Shown: positions 33,322 through 42,814, counted from the first letter of the stretch. The stretch: 64,000 nt of DNA from Streptomyces sp. Sge12 (GCF_002080455.1 NZ_CP020555.1:1488001-1552000), one strand, 5' to 3'. The notes: a model not told the origin generated them from the sequence alone. A program made the numbers and translations.

Positions 33322-35037
33322 TCAGGCCTCCGGGGAACCGCCGAAGCGCTCGCGGTAGGACTCCAGGTCCTCCTCGGTGACACGGGCGAACAGCACCGGC
33401 GGCACGGTGAACGGGGTGCCGGCCGGGACGGCGTCCAGGGACCGCGCCTGCTCCGGACCGACCCACGTGGCGGTGTCGTCGGCGAGCGCGAAGGAGGAGC
33501 GCATGACGCGCGCCGAGGCCGGGATGAACGGCTCGGAGACCACCGAGTAGAGGTGGATGAGGTTCATCGCGGTGCGCAGGGTGAGCGCGGCGCCGTCCAG
33601 GTCGGTCTTGACCTCCGTCCAGGGGGCCTTCTCGTCGAGGTAGGAGTTTCCGGCCGACCACAGGGCGCGCAGCGCAGCGGCGGCCTTGCGGTACTGGAGG
33701 GAGTCCATGTGGCTCTCGTACTCGGCCAGCAGCTCGGCGATCTGCTCGCCCAGCTTGGCCTCGACCTCGCCGGCGGGGCTGCCCGCGGGGACCTCGTCGC
33801 CGAACTTCTTGCGGGAGAAGGTCAGTACGCGGTTGACGAAGTTGCCGAGGGTTCCGCCGAGGTCCTTGTTGACCGTGGCCTGGAAGTGCTCCCAGGTGAA
33901 GGACGAGTCGTCGGACTCGGGCGCGTTGGCGATGAGGAAGTAGCGCCAGAAGTCGGCCGGGAGGATCTCCAGCGCCTGGTCGGTGAAGACGCCGCGCTTC
34001 TGCGAGGTGGAGAACTTGCCGCCGTAGTACGTCAGCCAGTTGAAGGCCTTGACGTAGTCGACCTTCTTCCAGGGCTCGCGGGTGGCCAGTTCGGTGGCGG
34101 GGAACATCACCGTGTGGAACGGGACGTTGTCCTTGGCCATGAACTGGGTGTAGCGGACGTCCTCGGCCTCGTACCACCACGACGTGTAGTCGCGGTTCGC
34201 CGGGTCCAGGTCCGACCACTCCTTGGTGGCGCCGATGTACTCGATCGGAGCGTCGAACCAGACGTAGAAGACCTTGCCCTCGGCGGCCAGCTCGGGCCAC
34301 GTGTCGGCCGGGACCGGGACGCCCCAGTCGAGGTCACGGGTGATGGCGCGGTCGTGCAGGCCCTCGGTCAGCCACTTGCGGGCGATGGAGGAGGCCAGCT
34401 GCGGCCACTCCTCCTCGTGCTCGGCGACCCAGGCCTCGACCTCGTGCTGGAGCTTGGACTGCAGGAGGAAGAGGTGCTTGGTCTCGCGGACCTCGAGCTC
34501 GGTGGAGCCGGAGATGGCCGAGCGGGGCTCGATCAGGTCCGTGGGGTCCAGGACGCGGGTGCAGTTCTCGCACTGGTCGCCGCGCGCCTTGTCGTAGCCG
34601 CAGTGCGGGCAGGTGCCCTCGACGTAGCGGTCCGGCAGGAAGCGCCCGTCGACCGGCGAGTACACCTGCCGGATCGCACGCTCCTCGATGAAGCCGTTCT
34701 CCTGGAGCTTGCGGGCGAAGTGCTGGGTGATCTCGCGGTTCTGCGCGGACGAGCTGCGGCCGAAGTAGTCGAAGGACAGCTGGAAGCCGTCGTAGACCGC
34801 CTTCTGGGCGTCGTGGGCCTGCGCGCAGAACTCGGCGACCGAGATACCGGCCTCCTTGGCGGCGAGTTCGGCGGGGGTGCCGTGCTCGTCGGTGGCGCAG
34901 ATGTAGAGGACGTCGTGGCCGCGCTGGCGGAGGTACCGGGAGTACACATCCGCCGGAAGCATCGACCCGACCATGTTGCCCAGGTGCTTGATCCCGTTGA
35001 TGTAGGGAAGCGCGCTGGTGATCAGGTGTCGAGCCAT
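33322..35037 (-). CDS. metG: Methionyl-tRNA synthetase
   Basis: 571 residues. Class I synthetase charging tRNA-Met. The HIGH-equivalent is in [12 protein letters not shown] near residue 12; CATDEHGTP follows; the zinc-binding insertion shows [17 protein letters not shown] (two CxxC pairs); the KMSKS equivalent is KFSTSQKRG near residue 335. The anticodon-binding helical domain completes the protein; there is no C-terminal tRNA-binding extension, and length is normal for this class. ATG at 35037 with GGAG nine bases upstream. Followed by a strong terminator; a terminator-like hairpin also lies in its 5' region at 35158-35195. Confidence 0.97.
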   Translation of the reverse strand: MARHLITSALPYINGIKHLGNMVGSMLPADVYSRYLRQRGHDVLYICATDEHGTPAELAAKEAGISVAEFCAQAHDAQKAVYDGFQLSFDYFGRSSSAQNREITQHFARKLQENGFIEERAIRQVYSPVDGRFLPDRYVEGTCPHCGYDKARGDQCENCTRVLDPTDLIEPRSAISGSTELEVRETKHLFLLQSKLQHEVEAWVAEHEEEWPQLASSIARKWLTEGLHDRAITRDLDWGVPVPADTWPELAAEGKVFYVWFDAPIEYIGATKEWSDLDPANRDYTSWWYEAEDVRYTQFMAKDNVPFHTVMFPATELATREPWKKVDYVKAFNWLTYYGGKFSTSQKRGVFTDQALEILPADFWRYFLIANAPESDDSSFTWEHFQATVNKDLGGTLGNFVNRVLTFSRKKFGDEVPAGSPAGEVEAKLGEQIAELLAEYESHMDSLQYRKAAAALRALWSAGNSYLDEKAPWTEVKTDLDGAALTLRTAMNLIHLYSVVSEPFIPASARVMRSSFALADDTATWVGPEQARSLDAVPAGTPFTVPPVLFARVTEEDLESYRERFGGSPEA

Positions 35038-35157
35038 CCTCGGATGCTCCATTTCCTCTGTGCGGTACAACGTGACGTCACGGACTGTGAATGTGGTTCA
35101 TCGTATCGAACCGCCGAAAGGCCACGCGCCGCATTTGTTCATGGGTGGACGTAACGC

Positions 35158-35195
35158 AAAAGCGAGGGCAGTGACCTCTCCGTCACGGCCCTCGC
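35158..35195 (-). terminator. Terminator-like hairpin in the metG 5' region (possible attenuator)
   Basis: GCGAGGGC and GTGAC (35162-35169, 35171-35175) pair with GTCAC and GCCCTCGC (35182-35186, 35188-35195); on the minus strand TTTT follows directly. It points into metG, about 120 bases ahead of its start, and no minus-strand gene lies upstream, so it could attenuate metG or end a small RNA. Confidence 0.55.
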
Positions 35196-35298
35196 GATCA
35201 GGCCCATGCTACAGCCGGACGGCGGCGCACCGGACCGGCGTCCCAGCGGTGCCCGAACGGTCCTCGGCCGGGGCTCAAGCACCGGCATCGGCGCCGGG

Positions 35299-35310
35299 CA
35301 TATGCATATG
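35299..35310. promoter_or_regulatory. AT-rich palindrome CATATGCATATG
   Basis: Perfect 12-bp palindrome in GC-rich DNA, 140 bases before the sigma-like gene. Possible regulator site; binder unknown. Confidence 0.4.
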
Positions 35311-35449
35311 TGCTGGCTGGAGCCGCGCCTGATCGAGATCGATCACAGGTCGATCATCCGCGACGTATTGCTTCCAGCTCTCTTCTCTGCGCCCCCCGAG
35401 TGCGCCCGCGCTGCTTTCCTGTTCAGCGCACAGGGGATGAGGTGGAGCG

Positions 35450-36088
35450 GTGAACGATGGCGGACCGGAGGAGTCCGGTGGGGCCGTGGGACTACCGAGC
35501 CGGCGTCGGCGGCCGACTCCCATGAGCCAGTGGGATCCGACGGCGCGCCTGTCGTACTGGGCCTTCCACGCCAACCGGCGGCCCGCGTACATGCGCTTCG
35601 CGTATCTGCAGCTGGGCTCCGACGGGGCGGCGGAGGAGGCGGTGGACGCGGCTTTCGACTCGATCATGGGCGAGTGGCTGCGGATGCTCCACATGGACCG
35701 CCTCGACGCCTACGCCTGGACCGTCCTCAAGCAGTGCCTGATCGACCGGCAGCGCCGGCGCCACCCGTGGCAGCCCCCGCCCGAGCCGATGGACATCAGC
35801 GCCTTCGAGGCCGCCCTCAAGGAGGCGCACGCCGACCGGTACGAGGTGCTGACCGACACCATCCGCTTCTACTCCGCCGTCTCCCGGCTCGTCGAGCGGC
35901 AGCGCGACGCCGTGCTCCTGCGGTACGGGCTCCAGTGCACCCCCGGTGAGGCAGCCGCCGTGATGGGCGTCGACGAAGCCACCGTCCGCTCCCACCTCGG
36001 ACAGGCCCACCGGCGGCTCGCCCGCCTGCTCGACACGTCCGCCGGGGCACCCGAATCAGCCGAATCAGCCGAATCAGCCGAATCATGA
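35450..36088 (+). CDS. ECF sigma factor-like protein
   Basis: 212 residues. Region 2-like helices (about 32-90, LSYWAFHANRRPAYMRFAYLQLGSD, then DAYAWTVLKQCLIDRQRRRHP) and a region 4-like helix-turn-helix (RQRDAVLLRYGLQCTPGEAAAVMGVDEATVRSHLGQAHRRLARLL, about 155-200) are recognisable, as in sigma-70 ECF members, but the -10 binding segment is divergent. The GTG at 35450 has GGAG nearby; ATG 35522 (removing 24 residues) is a plausible alternative. The C-terminus is PE(SAE)n, from a nine-base tandem repeat (36051-36085). It overlaps the IclR-like gene by ATGA. Confidence 0.7.
   Translation: MNDGGPEESGGAVGLPSRRRRPTPMSQWDPTARLSYWAFHANRRPAYMRFAYLQLGSDGAAEEAVDAAFDSIMGEWLRMLHMDRLDAYAWTVLKQCLIDRQRRRHPWQPPPEPMDISAFEAALKEAHADRYEVLTDTIRFYSAVSRLVERQRDAVLLRYGLQCTPGEAAAVMGVDEATVRSHLGQAHRRLARLLDTSAGAPESAESAESAES
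36051..36085 (+). repeat. 9-bp tandem repeat CCGAATCAG at a gene junction
   Basis: Three perfect units and a fourth lacking its last base, encoding repeated S-A-E at the end of the sigma-like protein and running into the ATGA junction with the next gene. Slippage would change length in frame by three residues. Confidence 0.85.
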
Positions 36089-37962
36089 GGCACTACGAGC
36101 GGCAGGAGCGCCAGGACCGCGACCCGATCCCCCGTGCCCTGGCCGAGCTCCTCGCCCGGGCGGGGGTCCGCGACCGCTACCGGCACTACGACCTGGGCGC
36201 CGCCGAGGCCCGGCTGCTGCGCGCCACCCCGCACGCCCCCGGCGCGGGACACCGTGCCCGGCGGCGGCCGGTGCACGGCTGGAGCGATCCCGCACGGGAC
36301 TGCCCGCTCGACGCCGAACGGGCCCGACGCGACCTCAAGGCCGTCTGTCTGGCCTCCGCGTGCGCGCCCAAGGCCGGGGCGCACCTCGACTCCTTCCTCA
36401 CCGACGGGCACACCGACCTGGCCGGGGCCGTCGTCTTCGGCTGCCTGCTGCACCTGGCCGGGCTGCGTGAAGGAGCCCGTTTCTGGTGGCAGTTCGCCGC
36501 CGGGTCCGGGAGCCCGCGCACCTCCGCGGCCGCGTACTGCCTCTTCCTCGACCACTCCCGGCGCGGCGAGCACCACGACGCCCGGCACTGGGCGCGCGAG
36601 CTGGGCCGGCGCGGCTTCCGGCCGGGCGGCCGGCGCGATCTGCGCGAGGTCCGGCTGTGCGCGCAGGCGGCCGTCCTGCGCTACGTCGACCAGCTCGAGG
36701 ATCCCGACCTGGGCCCGGTGCCGCTGCCCAGGCCCGGACTGTCAGGGGTACTGGTCTCCTTCCTCCCGCCGCCGGTCACCGTGTCGGCTCCGGTCGCCCC
36801 GTCGGTGACCGCGCTGCGGCCGGCCACCGGACCGCTGCGCCACCCCGCGCTGACGGCCGCGGCCCGCGCGAGCGCCACCCCGGGCGGGACGAGCCACGCC
36901 CTGGCCGAGGCGCGCCGCGCACTGGCCGTCGTACGGGTCCTGGAACGGCACCCGCTGGGGGTGCGGGCCGACCGGCTCGCCCGGGAGTCCGGCCTCGCCG
37001 AGGGGGAACTGCGGCCCCTGCTGGCGATGCTGTGCGAGGAGGAGTACGCCCTACGCCCGGCCCTCGGGGTCTACGGGCGCGGCCCCGCCCTGGAACGGCT
37101 CGCCGCCCCCGGCGGCCACGGCCTGGCCGGTCAGCTCCAGCGCACCCTGGCGCTGGCCCGGGACAGCGCGGGCGCCGCGGTGTACCTCAGCCGGTACGCC
37201 GACGGCGAGGTCCGGATCACGCAGATGGCGGCCGGGCCCGCGACCCCTCCGGTGCGGGAGTGGGTCGACTTCCGGGCCGCCGCACACGCCAGCGCGGTCG
37301 GCAAGTGCCTGCTGACCCAGCTCGACCACGACCGCCGCGCCGACCATGTGGCCCGGCACCGGCCAGCGCGGCTCACCCCGCGCACGATCACCGACAGCCG
37401 GGTCCTGTTCAGCGCCCTGGACGCGGTGGCTCCGGGGGCGCCCGTGTTCGACCTGCGCGAGTACTCCCCCGGGGTCGTCTGCTCGGCGGTCCCGATCGCC
37501 ACCGGGGGCGCCGTCGGAAGCCTCGCGCTCTCCCTGCCCGCCTCGCACGCCCACCGGCTGGGCGCGGCCACCGAGGCCCTGCGCCGCAAGGCCGTACCGG
37601 TGCTGCTGGCGCTGCTCCTGACGGGGGCCATCCCCCCGGACTACGCGGCCTCCCCGGACGTGCCGGCCAGCGGGGCGGCGGCTCCGGCCGGGGCTCCGCC
37701 TGCCGGGCCCCGGCCGATGCGGGCCCCGGTCACCCCGGAGACCCTGCGGCACCTGCGGCAGCTCTTCCGCACCCCGCTCACCGGCGGGACGGCCGCGGCG
37801 GGCGGCCCGCACCTGGTCAGCGACACCGCCGCGGCCGCGGCCTACCTCTTCGAGGCCGCCGCGGAGACGGACCAGCCCCGGCTGTCGCTCCCCCACACCT
37901 TCACGTCGGTCACGCCGGGCAGCCTGACCACCCCCACGGGCCTGGTGGTCCTGGGCCCGTGA
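36085..37962 (+). CDS. IclR-type regulator with long N-terminal extension
   Basis: 625 residues. The central part has a winged helix (about 280-325, VRVLERHPLGVRADRLARESGLAEGELRPLL) followed by an IclR effector domain (about 350-510) with AHASAVGKCLLTQL, DREYSP-like LREYSPGVVCSAVPI and LALSLPASHAHRL. The first 270 residues are unlike IclR and rich in His/Arg/Ala; a C-terminal tail of about 110 residues is also extra. Canonical IclR proteins are about 260 residues, so this is a three-part protein. It is translationally coupled to the ECF-like gene by ATGA, so both may form one regulatory unit. Ligand unknown. Confidence 0.7.
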   Translation: MRHYERQERQDRDPIPRALAELLARAGVRDRYRHYDLGAAEARLLRATPHAPGAGHRARRRPVHGWSDPARDCPLDAERARRDLKAVCLASACAPKAGAHLDSFLTDGHTDLAGAVVFGCLLHLAGLREGARFWWQFAAGSGSPRTSAAAYCLFLDHSRRGEHHDARHWARELGRRGFRPGGRRDLREVRLCAQAAVLRYVDQLEDPDLGPVPLPRPGLSGVLVSFLPPPVTVSAPVAPSVTALRPATGPLRHPALTAAARASATPGGTSHALAEARRALAVVRVLERHPLGVRADRLARESGLAEGELRPLLAMLCEEEYALRPALGVYGRGPALERLAAPGGHGLAGQLQRTLALARDSAGAAVYLSRYADGEVRITQMAAGPATPPVREWVDFRAAAHASAVGKCLLTQLDHDRRADHVARHRPARLTPRTITDSRVLFSALDAVAPGAPVFDLREYSPGVVCSAVPIATGGAVGSLALSLPASHAHRLGAATEALRRKAVPVLLALLLTGAIPPDYAASPDVPASGAAAPAGAPPAGPRPMRAPVTPETLRHLRQLFRTPLTGGTAAAGGPHLVSDTAAAAAYLFEAAAETDQPRLSLPHTFTSVTPGSLTTPTGLVVLGP

Positions 37963-38010
37963 CACGACCCCTGCGGGGCGGAACGGGGCGCGGCGGGCGG
38001 AAATACAGAA

Positions 38011-38035
38011 GAGCCCCACACGATGTGTGGGGCTC
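38011..38035 (-). terminator. Terminator of tRNA-Leu
   Basis: Perfect 11-bp stem GAGCCCCACAC (38011-38021) / complement (38025-38035) with a three-base loop, ten bases past the tRNA 3' end. T-rich sequence (TTCTGTATTT) follows on the minus strand. Confidence 0.88.
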
Positions 38036-38045
38036 CTGCTTGTTG

Positions 38046-38130
38046 TGTCCGAGGGGGGACTTGAACCCCCACGCCCGATAAAGGGCACTAGCACCTCAAG
38101 CTAGCGCGTCTGCCATTCCGCCACCCGGAC
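38046..38130 (-). tRNA. tRNA-Leu (anticodon GAG)
   Basis: 85 nt. Acceptor 5' strand GTCCGGG pairs with CTCGGAC (one G-U), discriminator A at 38046. Anticodon stem-loop CTAGC-TTGAGGT-GCTAG gives anticodon GAG (codon CUC). A long variable arm (TGCCC/GGGCG) and T-loop GGTTCAAGTCC follow, as in class II leucine tRNAs. CCA is not encoded (CAA follows). Confidence 0.97.
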
Positions 38131-38319
38131 CAGGTGGTCGGCCCCGGTTTCCCGCGGCGACATGGACAACAATAGCAAAGGATCGGGGGGCTTCCGACCA
38201 CATATTTGGGCGGCGATCGTCCGCCACGCCGGGCTGACCTGCACGCATGCGCCGACGGCCGTCGCCGGGGGCGGCCGCTCCCCCGCCGGGGGCGGCGAGG
38301 GGAACGGCCGCGGAGCCCG

Positions 38320-39261
38320 TCACGGGCAGTGGATGACCTGGCCCGCGTAGGAGAGGTTGCCGCCGAAGCCGAAGAGGAGGACCGGGGCGCCGGAGGGGAT
38401 CTCCCCGCGCTGGACCAGCTTCGACAGGGCCATCGGGATGCTGGCGGCCGAGGTGTTGCCGGACTCGATGACATCGCGGGCGACGACGGCGTTGACGGCG
38501 CCGATCTTCGCGGCGAGCGGCTCGATGATCCGCAGGTTCGCCTGGTGGAGGACGACGGCGGCCAGTTCCTCCGGCGCGACTCCGGCCTTCTCGCACACCT
38601 TGCGGGCGAGCGGCGGGAGCTGGCTGGTGGTCCAGCGGTAGACGGACTGGCCCTCCTGGGCGAAGACCGGCGGCGAGCCCTCGATCCGGACCGCGTTGCC
38701 CATCTCCGGGACGGACCCCCACAGCACCGGGCCGATGCCCGGCTCCTCGCTGGCCTCGACGACGGCCGCGCCGGCACCGTCGCCGGTGAGCACGCAGGTG
38801 GTGCGGTCGGTCCAGTCGGTGATCTCGGTCATCTTGTCGGCGCCGATGACCAGGGCGCGGGTGGCGGAGCCGGCCCGGATGGCGTGGTCGGCGGTGGCCA
38901 GGGCGTGCGTGAAGCCCGAGCAGACGACGTTGATGTCCATGACGGCGGGGCCGCCGCCCATACCGAGCTTGGCGGCGACGCGCGCGGCCATGTTCGGCGA
39001 ACGGTCGATCGCCGTCGACGTCGCGACGAGCACGAGGTCGATGTCGTCGGGGGTCAGGCCGGCACCGGCCAGTGCCTTGCCCGCCGCCTGGTAGGCCAGC
39101 TCGTCCACCGGCTCCTCCGGGCCCGCCATGTGGCGGGTGCGGATGCCGACGCGGGACCGGATCCACTCGTCGGTGGTGTCGACCATGGCCGAGAGGTCCT
39201 CGTTGGTGAGCACTTTCGCGGGCTGGTAGTGCCCTAGCGCCACCACGCGTGAACCGGTCAT
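38320..39261 (-). CDS. 3-oxoacyl-ACP synthase III (KAS III) family protein
   Basis: 313 residues. Catalytic triad C114 (INVVCSGF), H239 (VVLHQAN) and N269 (ESGNTSAAS), in the spacing of FabH, with the C-terminal glycine loop [20 protein letters not shown] enzymes condense an acyl-CoA with malonyl-ACP; FabH starts fatty acid synthesis, and relatives in secondary metabolism start polyketides. Surroundings (tRNA, fdhD) do not include other fab genes, so it is a stand-alone paralogue. ATG 39261 has GGGGGGA eight bases upstream. Divergent from fdhD. Confidence 0.93.
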   Translation of the reverse strand: MTGSRVVALGHYQPAKVLTNEDLSAMVDTTDEWIRSRVGIRTRHMAGPEEPVDELAYQAAGKALAGAGLTPDDIDLVLVATSTAIDRSPNMAARVAAKLGMGGGPAVMDINVVCSGFTHALATADHAIRAGSATRALVIGADKMTEITDWTDRTTCVLTGDGAGAAVVEASEEPGIGPVLWGSVPEMGNAVRIEGSPPVFAQEGQSVYRWTTSQLPPLARKVCEKAGVAPEELAAVVLHQANLRIIEPLAAKIGAVNAVVARDVIESGNTSAASIPMALSKLVQRGEIPSGAPVLLFGFGGNLSYAGQVIHCP

Positions 39262-39478
39262 GGGCGGGGTCCCCCCTTGTACGGAAGTCAGGATCACCCA
39301 GCTTTGCCTGCTACTGGTGGGTACGTGTGCGTGTGACCCGACAGGATTCCGGGCCCCGATTTTGGAGCTTCCCGAGGATCTACCTGCCGGGGGCGTCGCG
39401 GGAAGCGGAACCGGGACAATGAGGTTGTCGGATACCGGCGGGAACAGCTGCGAAAACAGAAGGGGTGGACTGATCACC

Positions 39479-40306
39479 ATGGGACGGGTCACCGAGCGCC
39501 GTCGCGTCGTCCGGATCCGGAACGGCGGGGCGGGTGTCCGGCCGGACACCCTGGTGGCCGAGGAGCCGCTGGAGATACGTCTGAACGGAAAACCGCTGGC
39601 CATCACGATGCGCACGCCGGGCGACGACTTCGCCCTGGCGGTGGGCTTCCTGGTCAGCGAGGGGGTGCTCGGCGCCGCCTCGGACGTACAGGCCGTCACC
39701 TACTGCGAGGGGGCGACGGCGGACGGTTCGAACACCTACAACGTCGTGAATGTGCAACTGGCGGCCGGGGTCCCGGTGCCGGACATCACGCTGGAGCGGA
39801 ACGTCTACACCACCTCCTCCTGCGGCCTGTGCGGCAAGGCCAGCCTGGACGCGGTCCGTACGGCGACCCGTTTCCCGGGTATCGCCGCCGATCCGGTACG
39901 GGTGCCCGCGGAGGTCCTGAGCGCGATGCCGGACCGGCTGCGCGCGGCCCAGAAGGTCTTCGACCGCACGGGCGGACTCCACGCGGCCGGGCTGTTCACG
40001 GCGCAGGGCGAGCTGCTCGACCTGCGGGAGGACGTGGGCCGGCACAACGCGGTGGACAAGATCGTGGGCCGGGCGTACCGGTCGGGGGGGCTCCCCCTGC
40101 CGGGCGCGGTCCTGCTGGTGTCGGGCCGGGCCTCGTTCGAGCTCGTGCAGAAGGCCGTGATGGCGGGCATCCCGGTACTGGCGGCGGTCTCGGCGCCGTC
40201 CTCACTGGCGGTGGACCTGGCGCTGGAGTCGGGGATGACGCTGGTCGGCTTCCTGCGGGGCCCGGACATGAACATCTACGCGGGCGAGGAGCGGATCACC
40301 CTGTAG
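39479..40306 (+). CDS. fdhD: Formate dehydrogenase accessory sulfurtransferase FdhD
   Basis: 275 residues. FdhD passes sulfur from a cysteine desulfurase to the molybdenum cofactor of formate dehydrogenase. The characteristic cysteine pair is C115 and C118 in SSCGLCGK; other family signatures include [19 protein letters not shown] and [16 protein letters not shown]. The ATG at 39479 gives [14 protein letters not shown], the usual N-terminus; the frame is open further upstream but without homologous sequence. Formate dehydrogenase genes are not in the window. Divergent from the KAS III gene; converges with the ferredoxin-like gene. Confidence 0.96.
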   Translation: MGRVTERRRVVRIRNGGAGVRPDTLVAEEPLEIRLNGKPLAITMRTPGDDFALAVGFLVSEGVLGAASDVQAVTYCEGATADGSNTYNVVNVQLAAGVPVPDITLERNVYTTSSCGLCGKASLDAVRTATRFPGIAADPVRVPAEVLSAMPDRLRAAQKVFDRTGGLHAAGLFTAQGELLDLREDVGRHNAVDKIVGRAYRSGGLPLPGAVLLVSGRASFELVQKAVMAGIPVLAAVSAPSSLAVDLALESGMTLVGFLRGPDMNIYAGEERITL

Positions 40307-40346
40307 CGGTACGCCGGTAACGCTCGCCGCTCCCGCCCCACTGGCG

Positions 40347-40778
40347 TCAGCGTCCCCGGCGGCCGCGGCGGGCGGGGTCCTTGGCCGGCTTCGGGGTCGG
40401 CGGGTCGATGCGGTGCAGGTCCAGGGTGGGCGGGAGCGGGGTGGTGCCCGGGCCGCCGGACTCGGCCCAGGCGATGATCTCGTCGGTCGCGGTGTCGTCC
40501 AGCGCCCAGCCGAACCAGGTCGCGCGGGCGCCGCGGCGGCGGGCCTCGGTGGTGGGCTGGACCACGATGACGTTGGCCTGGGCGCAGGGGCCGAGGCACT
40601 CGCTGGTACGGACGGCGAGGCGGCCCCCGGAGGCTGCGGCGGCCTCGCGCAGCCGGGCGAGTTGACCGGCGTGGTCGGAGCCGGGGTTCTTGCGGGGGTC
40701 GCCGCAGCAGCAGCCGCGGCAGACGACCAGGGTGCAGGGGCGTTCGGCGTGGGCGGCGAGCGGGCGTATCCAGGTCAC
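40347..40778 (-). CDS. Thioredoxin-like [2Fe-2S] ferredoxin-domain protein
   Basis: 143 residues. Cysteines in VVCRGCCCGD and later SECLGPCAQAN fit the thioredoxin-fold [2Fe-2S] ferredoxin arrangement, although the extra cysteines of the CRGCCCG motif are unusual. The C-terminus is basic and Pro-rich. Probably an electron carrier or metal-binding protein. It starts nine bases after the stop of the carrier gene upstream on the same strand, so they are one unit. GTG start at 40778 with a weak ribosome site. Confidence 0.8.
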   Translation of the reverse strand: MTWIRPLAAHAERPCTLVVCRGCCCGDPRKNPGSDHAGQLARLREAAAASGGRLAVRTSECLGPCAQANVIVVQPTTEARRRGARATWFGWALDDTATDEIIAWAESGGPGTTPLPPTLDLHRIDPPTPKPAKDPARRGRRGR

Positions 40779-40787
40779 CGCCGAACG

Positions 40788-41828
40788 TTACCGGGCCCGG
40801 GGCGCGGGCTGTTGGAGCGTGGGCGAGACGTCCGCCACACGGTCGGCGGCGTGTTCGGGCGCCGGATCCCGGGCGCGGCGCCGGGCGATGACCGCGCAGA
40901 CCATCAGCTGCATCTGGTGGAAGAGCATCAGCGGGAGCACGGCGAGGGCGGCGTGGGGCCCGAACAGCACGCTGGCCATGGGGAGTCCGGCGGCCAGGCT
41001 CTTCTTCGACCCGGCGAACTGGATGGCGATGCGGTCCGCGCGGCCGAAGCCGAGGCGGGCCGCGCCGTACCAGGTGGCGAGGAGCATGACGGCGAGGAGT
41101 ACGGCCTCCACCAGCATCAGGGCGGCGAGCTGCGGGAGGCTGACCCGGTGCCAGATGCCCGCGACCACGCCCGCGCTGAAGGCGGCGTAGACGACGAGCA
41201 GGATCGAGCCGCGGTCGACGTGGCCGAGGACCTGCTTGTGGCGGACGAGGAAGCCGCCGACCCGGGAGCGCAGGGCCTGTCCGAGGAGGAAGGGCAGCAG
41301 GAGCTGGAGGGTGATCTTGAGTAGGGAGTCGAGGGAGAAGCCTCCCGCGTCGCCGCCGAGCAGGGCGGCGGCGAGGAGGGGGGTCAGGACGATGCCGGCC
41401 AGGCTGGAGAAGGAGCCGGCGCAGATCGCGGCGGGGACGTTGCCGCGGGCGATCGAGGTGAAGGCGATGGAGGACTGCACGGTCGAGGGGACCAGGCAGA
41501 GGAAGAGCAGGCCGCTGTAGAGGGGGGCGGTGAGCAGGCCCGGGACGAGGCCGCGGGCGGCGAGGCCGAGGAGCGGGAAGAGCACGAAGGTGGCTGCGAG
41601 GACGGTCAGGTGGAGCCGCCAGTGGCGCACCCCTTCGAGGGCCTCGCGGGTGGAGAGCCGGGCTCCGTAGAGGAAGAAGAGCAGGGCCACGGCTGCGGTG
41701 GAGGCGCCGTCGGCGAGGGTGGCGACCGGGCCGCGGGCGGGGAGCAGGGCGGCGAGGCCCACGGTGGCGAGCAGGGCCAGGACGTACGGGTCGAGGGGCA
41801 GCCGGGCGGGCAGGTGCGGGCGGCGCAT
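40788..41828 (-). CDS. Bile acid:sodium symporter-like carrier (SBF-like)
   Basis: 346 residues, about ten membrane helices. Features of the SBF_like family: LLFFLYGARLSTREALEG in helix 2, PSTVQSSIAFTSIARGN before helix 5 and QFAGSKKSLAAGLPMA near residue 270, both crossover motifs. Members move organic anions or sodium-coupled solutes; cargo not known. ATG 41828. It is divergent from the LysR gene at 41957 with a LysR-type box between, so that regulator probably controls it, and it is followed at nine bases by the ferredoxin-like gene. Confidence 0.88.
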   Translation of the reverse strand: MRRPHLPARLPLDPYVLALLATVGLAALLPARGPVATLADGASTAAVALLFFLYGARLSTREALEGVRHWRLHLTVLAATFVLFPLLGLAARGLVPGLLTAPLYSGLLFLCLVPSTVQSSIAFTSIARGNVPAAICAGSFSSLAGIVLTPLLAAALLGGDAGGFSLDSLLKITLQLLLPFLLGQALRSRVGGFLVRHKQVLGHVDRGSILLVVYAAFSAGVVAGIWHRVSLPQLAALMLVEAVLLAVMLLATWYGAARLGFGRADRIAIQFAGSKKSLAAGLPMASVLFGPHAALAVLPLMLFHQMQLMVCAVIARRRARDPAPEHAADRVADVSPTLQQPAPRAR

Positions 41829-41916
41829 CGGGGGTGCTCACTTGCTGTCGGGGCGGAGTGCTCCCTCCATGGTCGGCGGGGAGCGGTCATCGGGAAACCC
41901 GCACACCGCACTCACT

Positions 41917-41937
41917 GTCATCGCATTCCGTGATGAC
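41917..41937. promoter_or_regulatory. LysR-type box between carrier and LysR genes
   Basis: GTCATC...GATGAC inverted arms around nine bases, containing the LysR consensus ATC-N9-GAT at 41920-41934. It lies 20 bases upstream of the LysR start and 89 bases upstream of the carrier start, as expected for an activation site of the divergent pair. Confidence 0.6.
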
Positions 41938-41956
41938 GGGGACTAGCGTGGGCGGT

Positions 41957-42814
41957 ATGTACGACCCGGTTCAGCTGCGGACGTTCCTCACGGTGGCCCA
42001 GACGCTCAGCTTCACGCAGGCCGCGGGCCGGCTCGGGGTGGGGCAGTCCACGGTCAGCCAGCACGTGCGGCGGCTGGAGGAGGCGACGGGCCGGCCGTTG
42101 TTCGTCCGGGACACGCACAGCGTCGGGCTGACGGACGACGGCGAGGCGCTGCTCGGTTTCGCGCGGACGATCCTGGAGGCGAACGAGCGGGCGGCGGCCT
42201 TCTTCGCGGGGACGCGGCTGCGCGGTCGGCTGCGGTTCGGGGCCTCGGAGGACTTCGTGCTGACGCGCCTTCCGGAGATCCTCGAAGGCTTCCGGCACGA
42301 GCACCCCGAGGTGGAGCTGGAGCTGTCGGTCGAGCTGTCGGGGACGCTGCACGAGCGGCTGGACGCGGGGCGCCTGGACCTGGTGCTCGCGAAGCGGCGG
42401 GGGCCCGGGGACGAGCGGGGCCGGCTCGTCTGGCGTGACCGGATGGTGTGGATCGGGGCGGAGGGGCTGCGGGTGGACCCGGAGCGCCCTGTTCCGCTGA
42501 TTGTCTTCCCGCCGCCGGGGATCACCCGGGCGCGGGCGCTGGAGGTGCTGGAGGGGGAGGGCCGGGCGTGGCGGATCGCATGTACGAGCGGCAGCCTGAG
42601 CGGCCTGGTCGCGGCGGCCCGGGCCGGGCTGGGGGTGATGGCGCACACCCGGGGGCTGATCCCGCCGGGCCTGGTGCGGGTCGGCGGGCTGCCGGAGCTC
42701 GGGCCGGTGGAGTTCGCGCTGCTCCGCGGGGCGCGCCCGTCGGCCGCGGCCGAGGCGTTGGCCGCGGCCGTACTGTCCGGCGCGGATCGGCTCAGTCGCA
42801 CGTCAACGGCGTGA
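41957..42814 (+). CDS. LysR family transcriptional regulator
   Basis: 285 residues. Winged helix at the N-terminus (LRTFLTVAQTLSFTQAAGRL, then STVSQHVRRLEEATGRPLFVR), and the two-lobe substrate-binding domain (about 90-285). ATG 41957 begins the protein exactly at the family start. It is divergent from the SBF-like carrier and a LysR box lies between; the carrier and ferredoxin genes are its likely targets. Converges on nothing; the acyl-CoA ligase follows 103 bases later on the same strand. Confidence 0.94.
   Translation: MYDPVQLRTFLTVAQTLSFTQAAGRLGVGQSTVSQHVRRLEEATGRPLFVRDTHSVGLTDDGEALLGFARTILEANERAAAFFAGTRLRGRLRFGASEDFVLTRLPEILEGFRHEHPEVELELSVELSGTLHERLDAGRLDLVLAKRRGPGDERGRLVWRDRMVWIGAEGLRVDPERPVPLIVFPPPGITRARALEVLEGEGRAWRIACTSGSLSGLVAAARAGLGVMAHTRGLIPPGLVRVGGLPELGPVEFALLRGARPSAAAEALAAAVLSGADRLSRTSTA

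Larger units (their letters stand above)
35038..35449. other. 412-base intergenic region between metG and the sigma-like gene
   Basis: No gene fits. It holds a terminator-like hairpin on the metG strand (35158-35195), a possible -10 element for metG (TACGAT on the minus strand, near 35102), a 12-bp AT-rich palindrome CATATGCATATG at 35299-35310, and the leader of the sigma-like gene. Confidence 0.7.

Noticed and set aside
35038..35449. T-box or SAM riboswitch upstream of metG
   Set aside because: No T-box sequence or specifier loop and no SAM aptamer consensus visible; only a terminator-like stem is supported.
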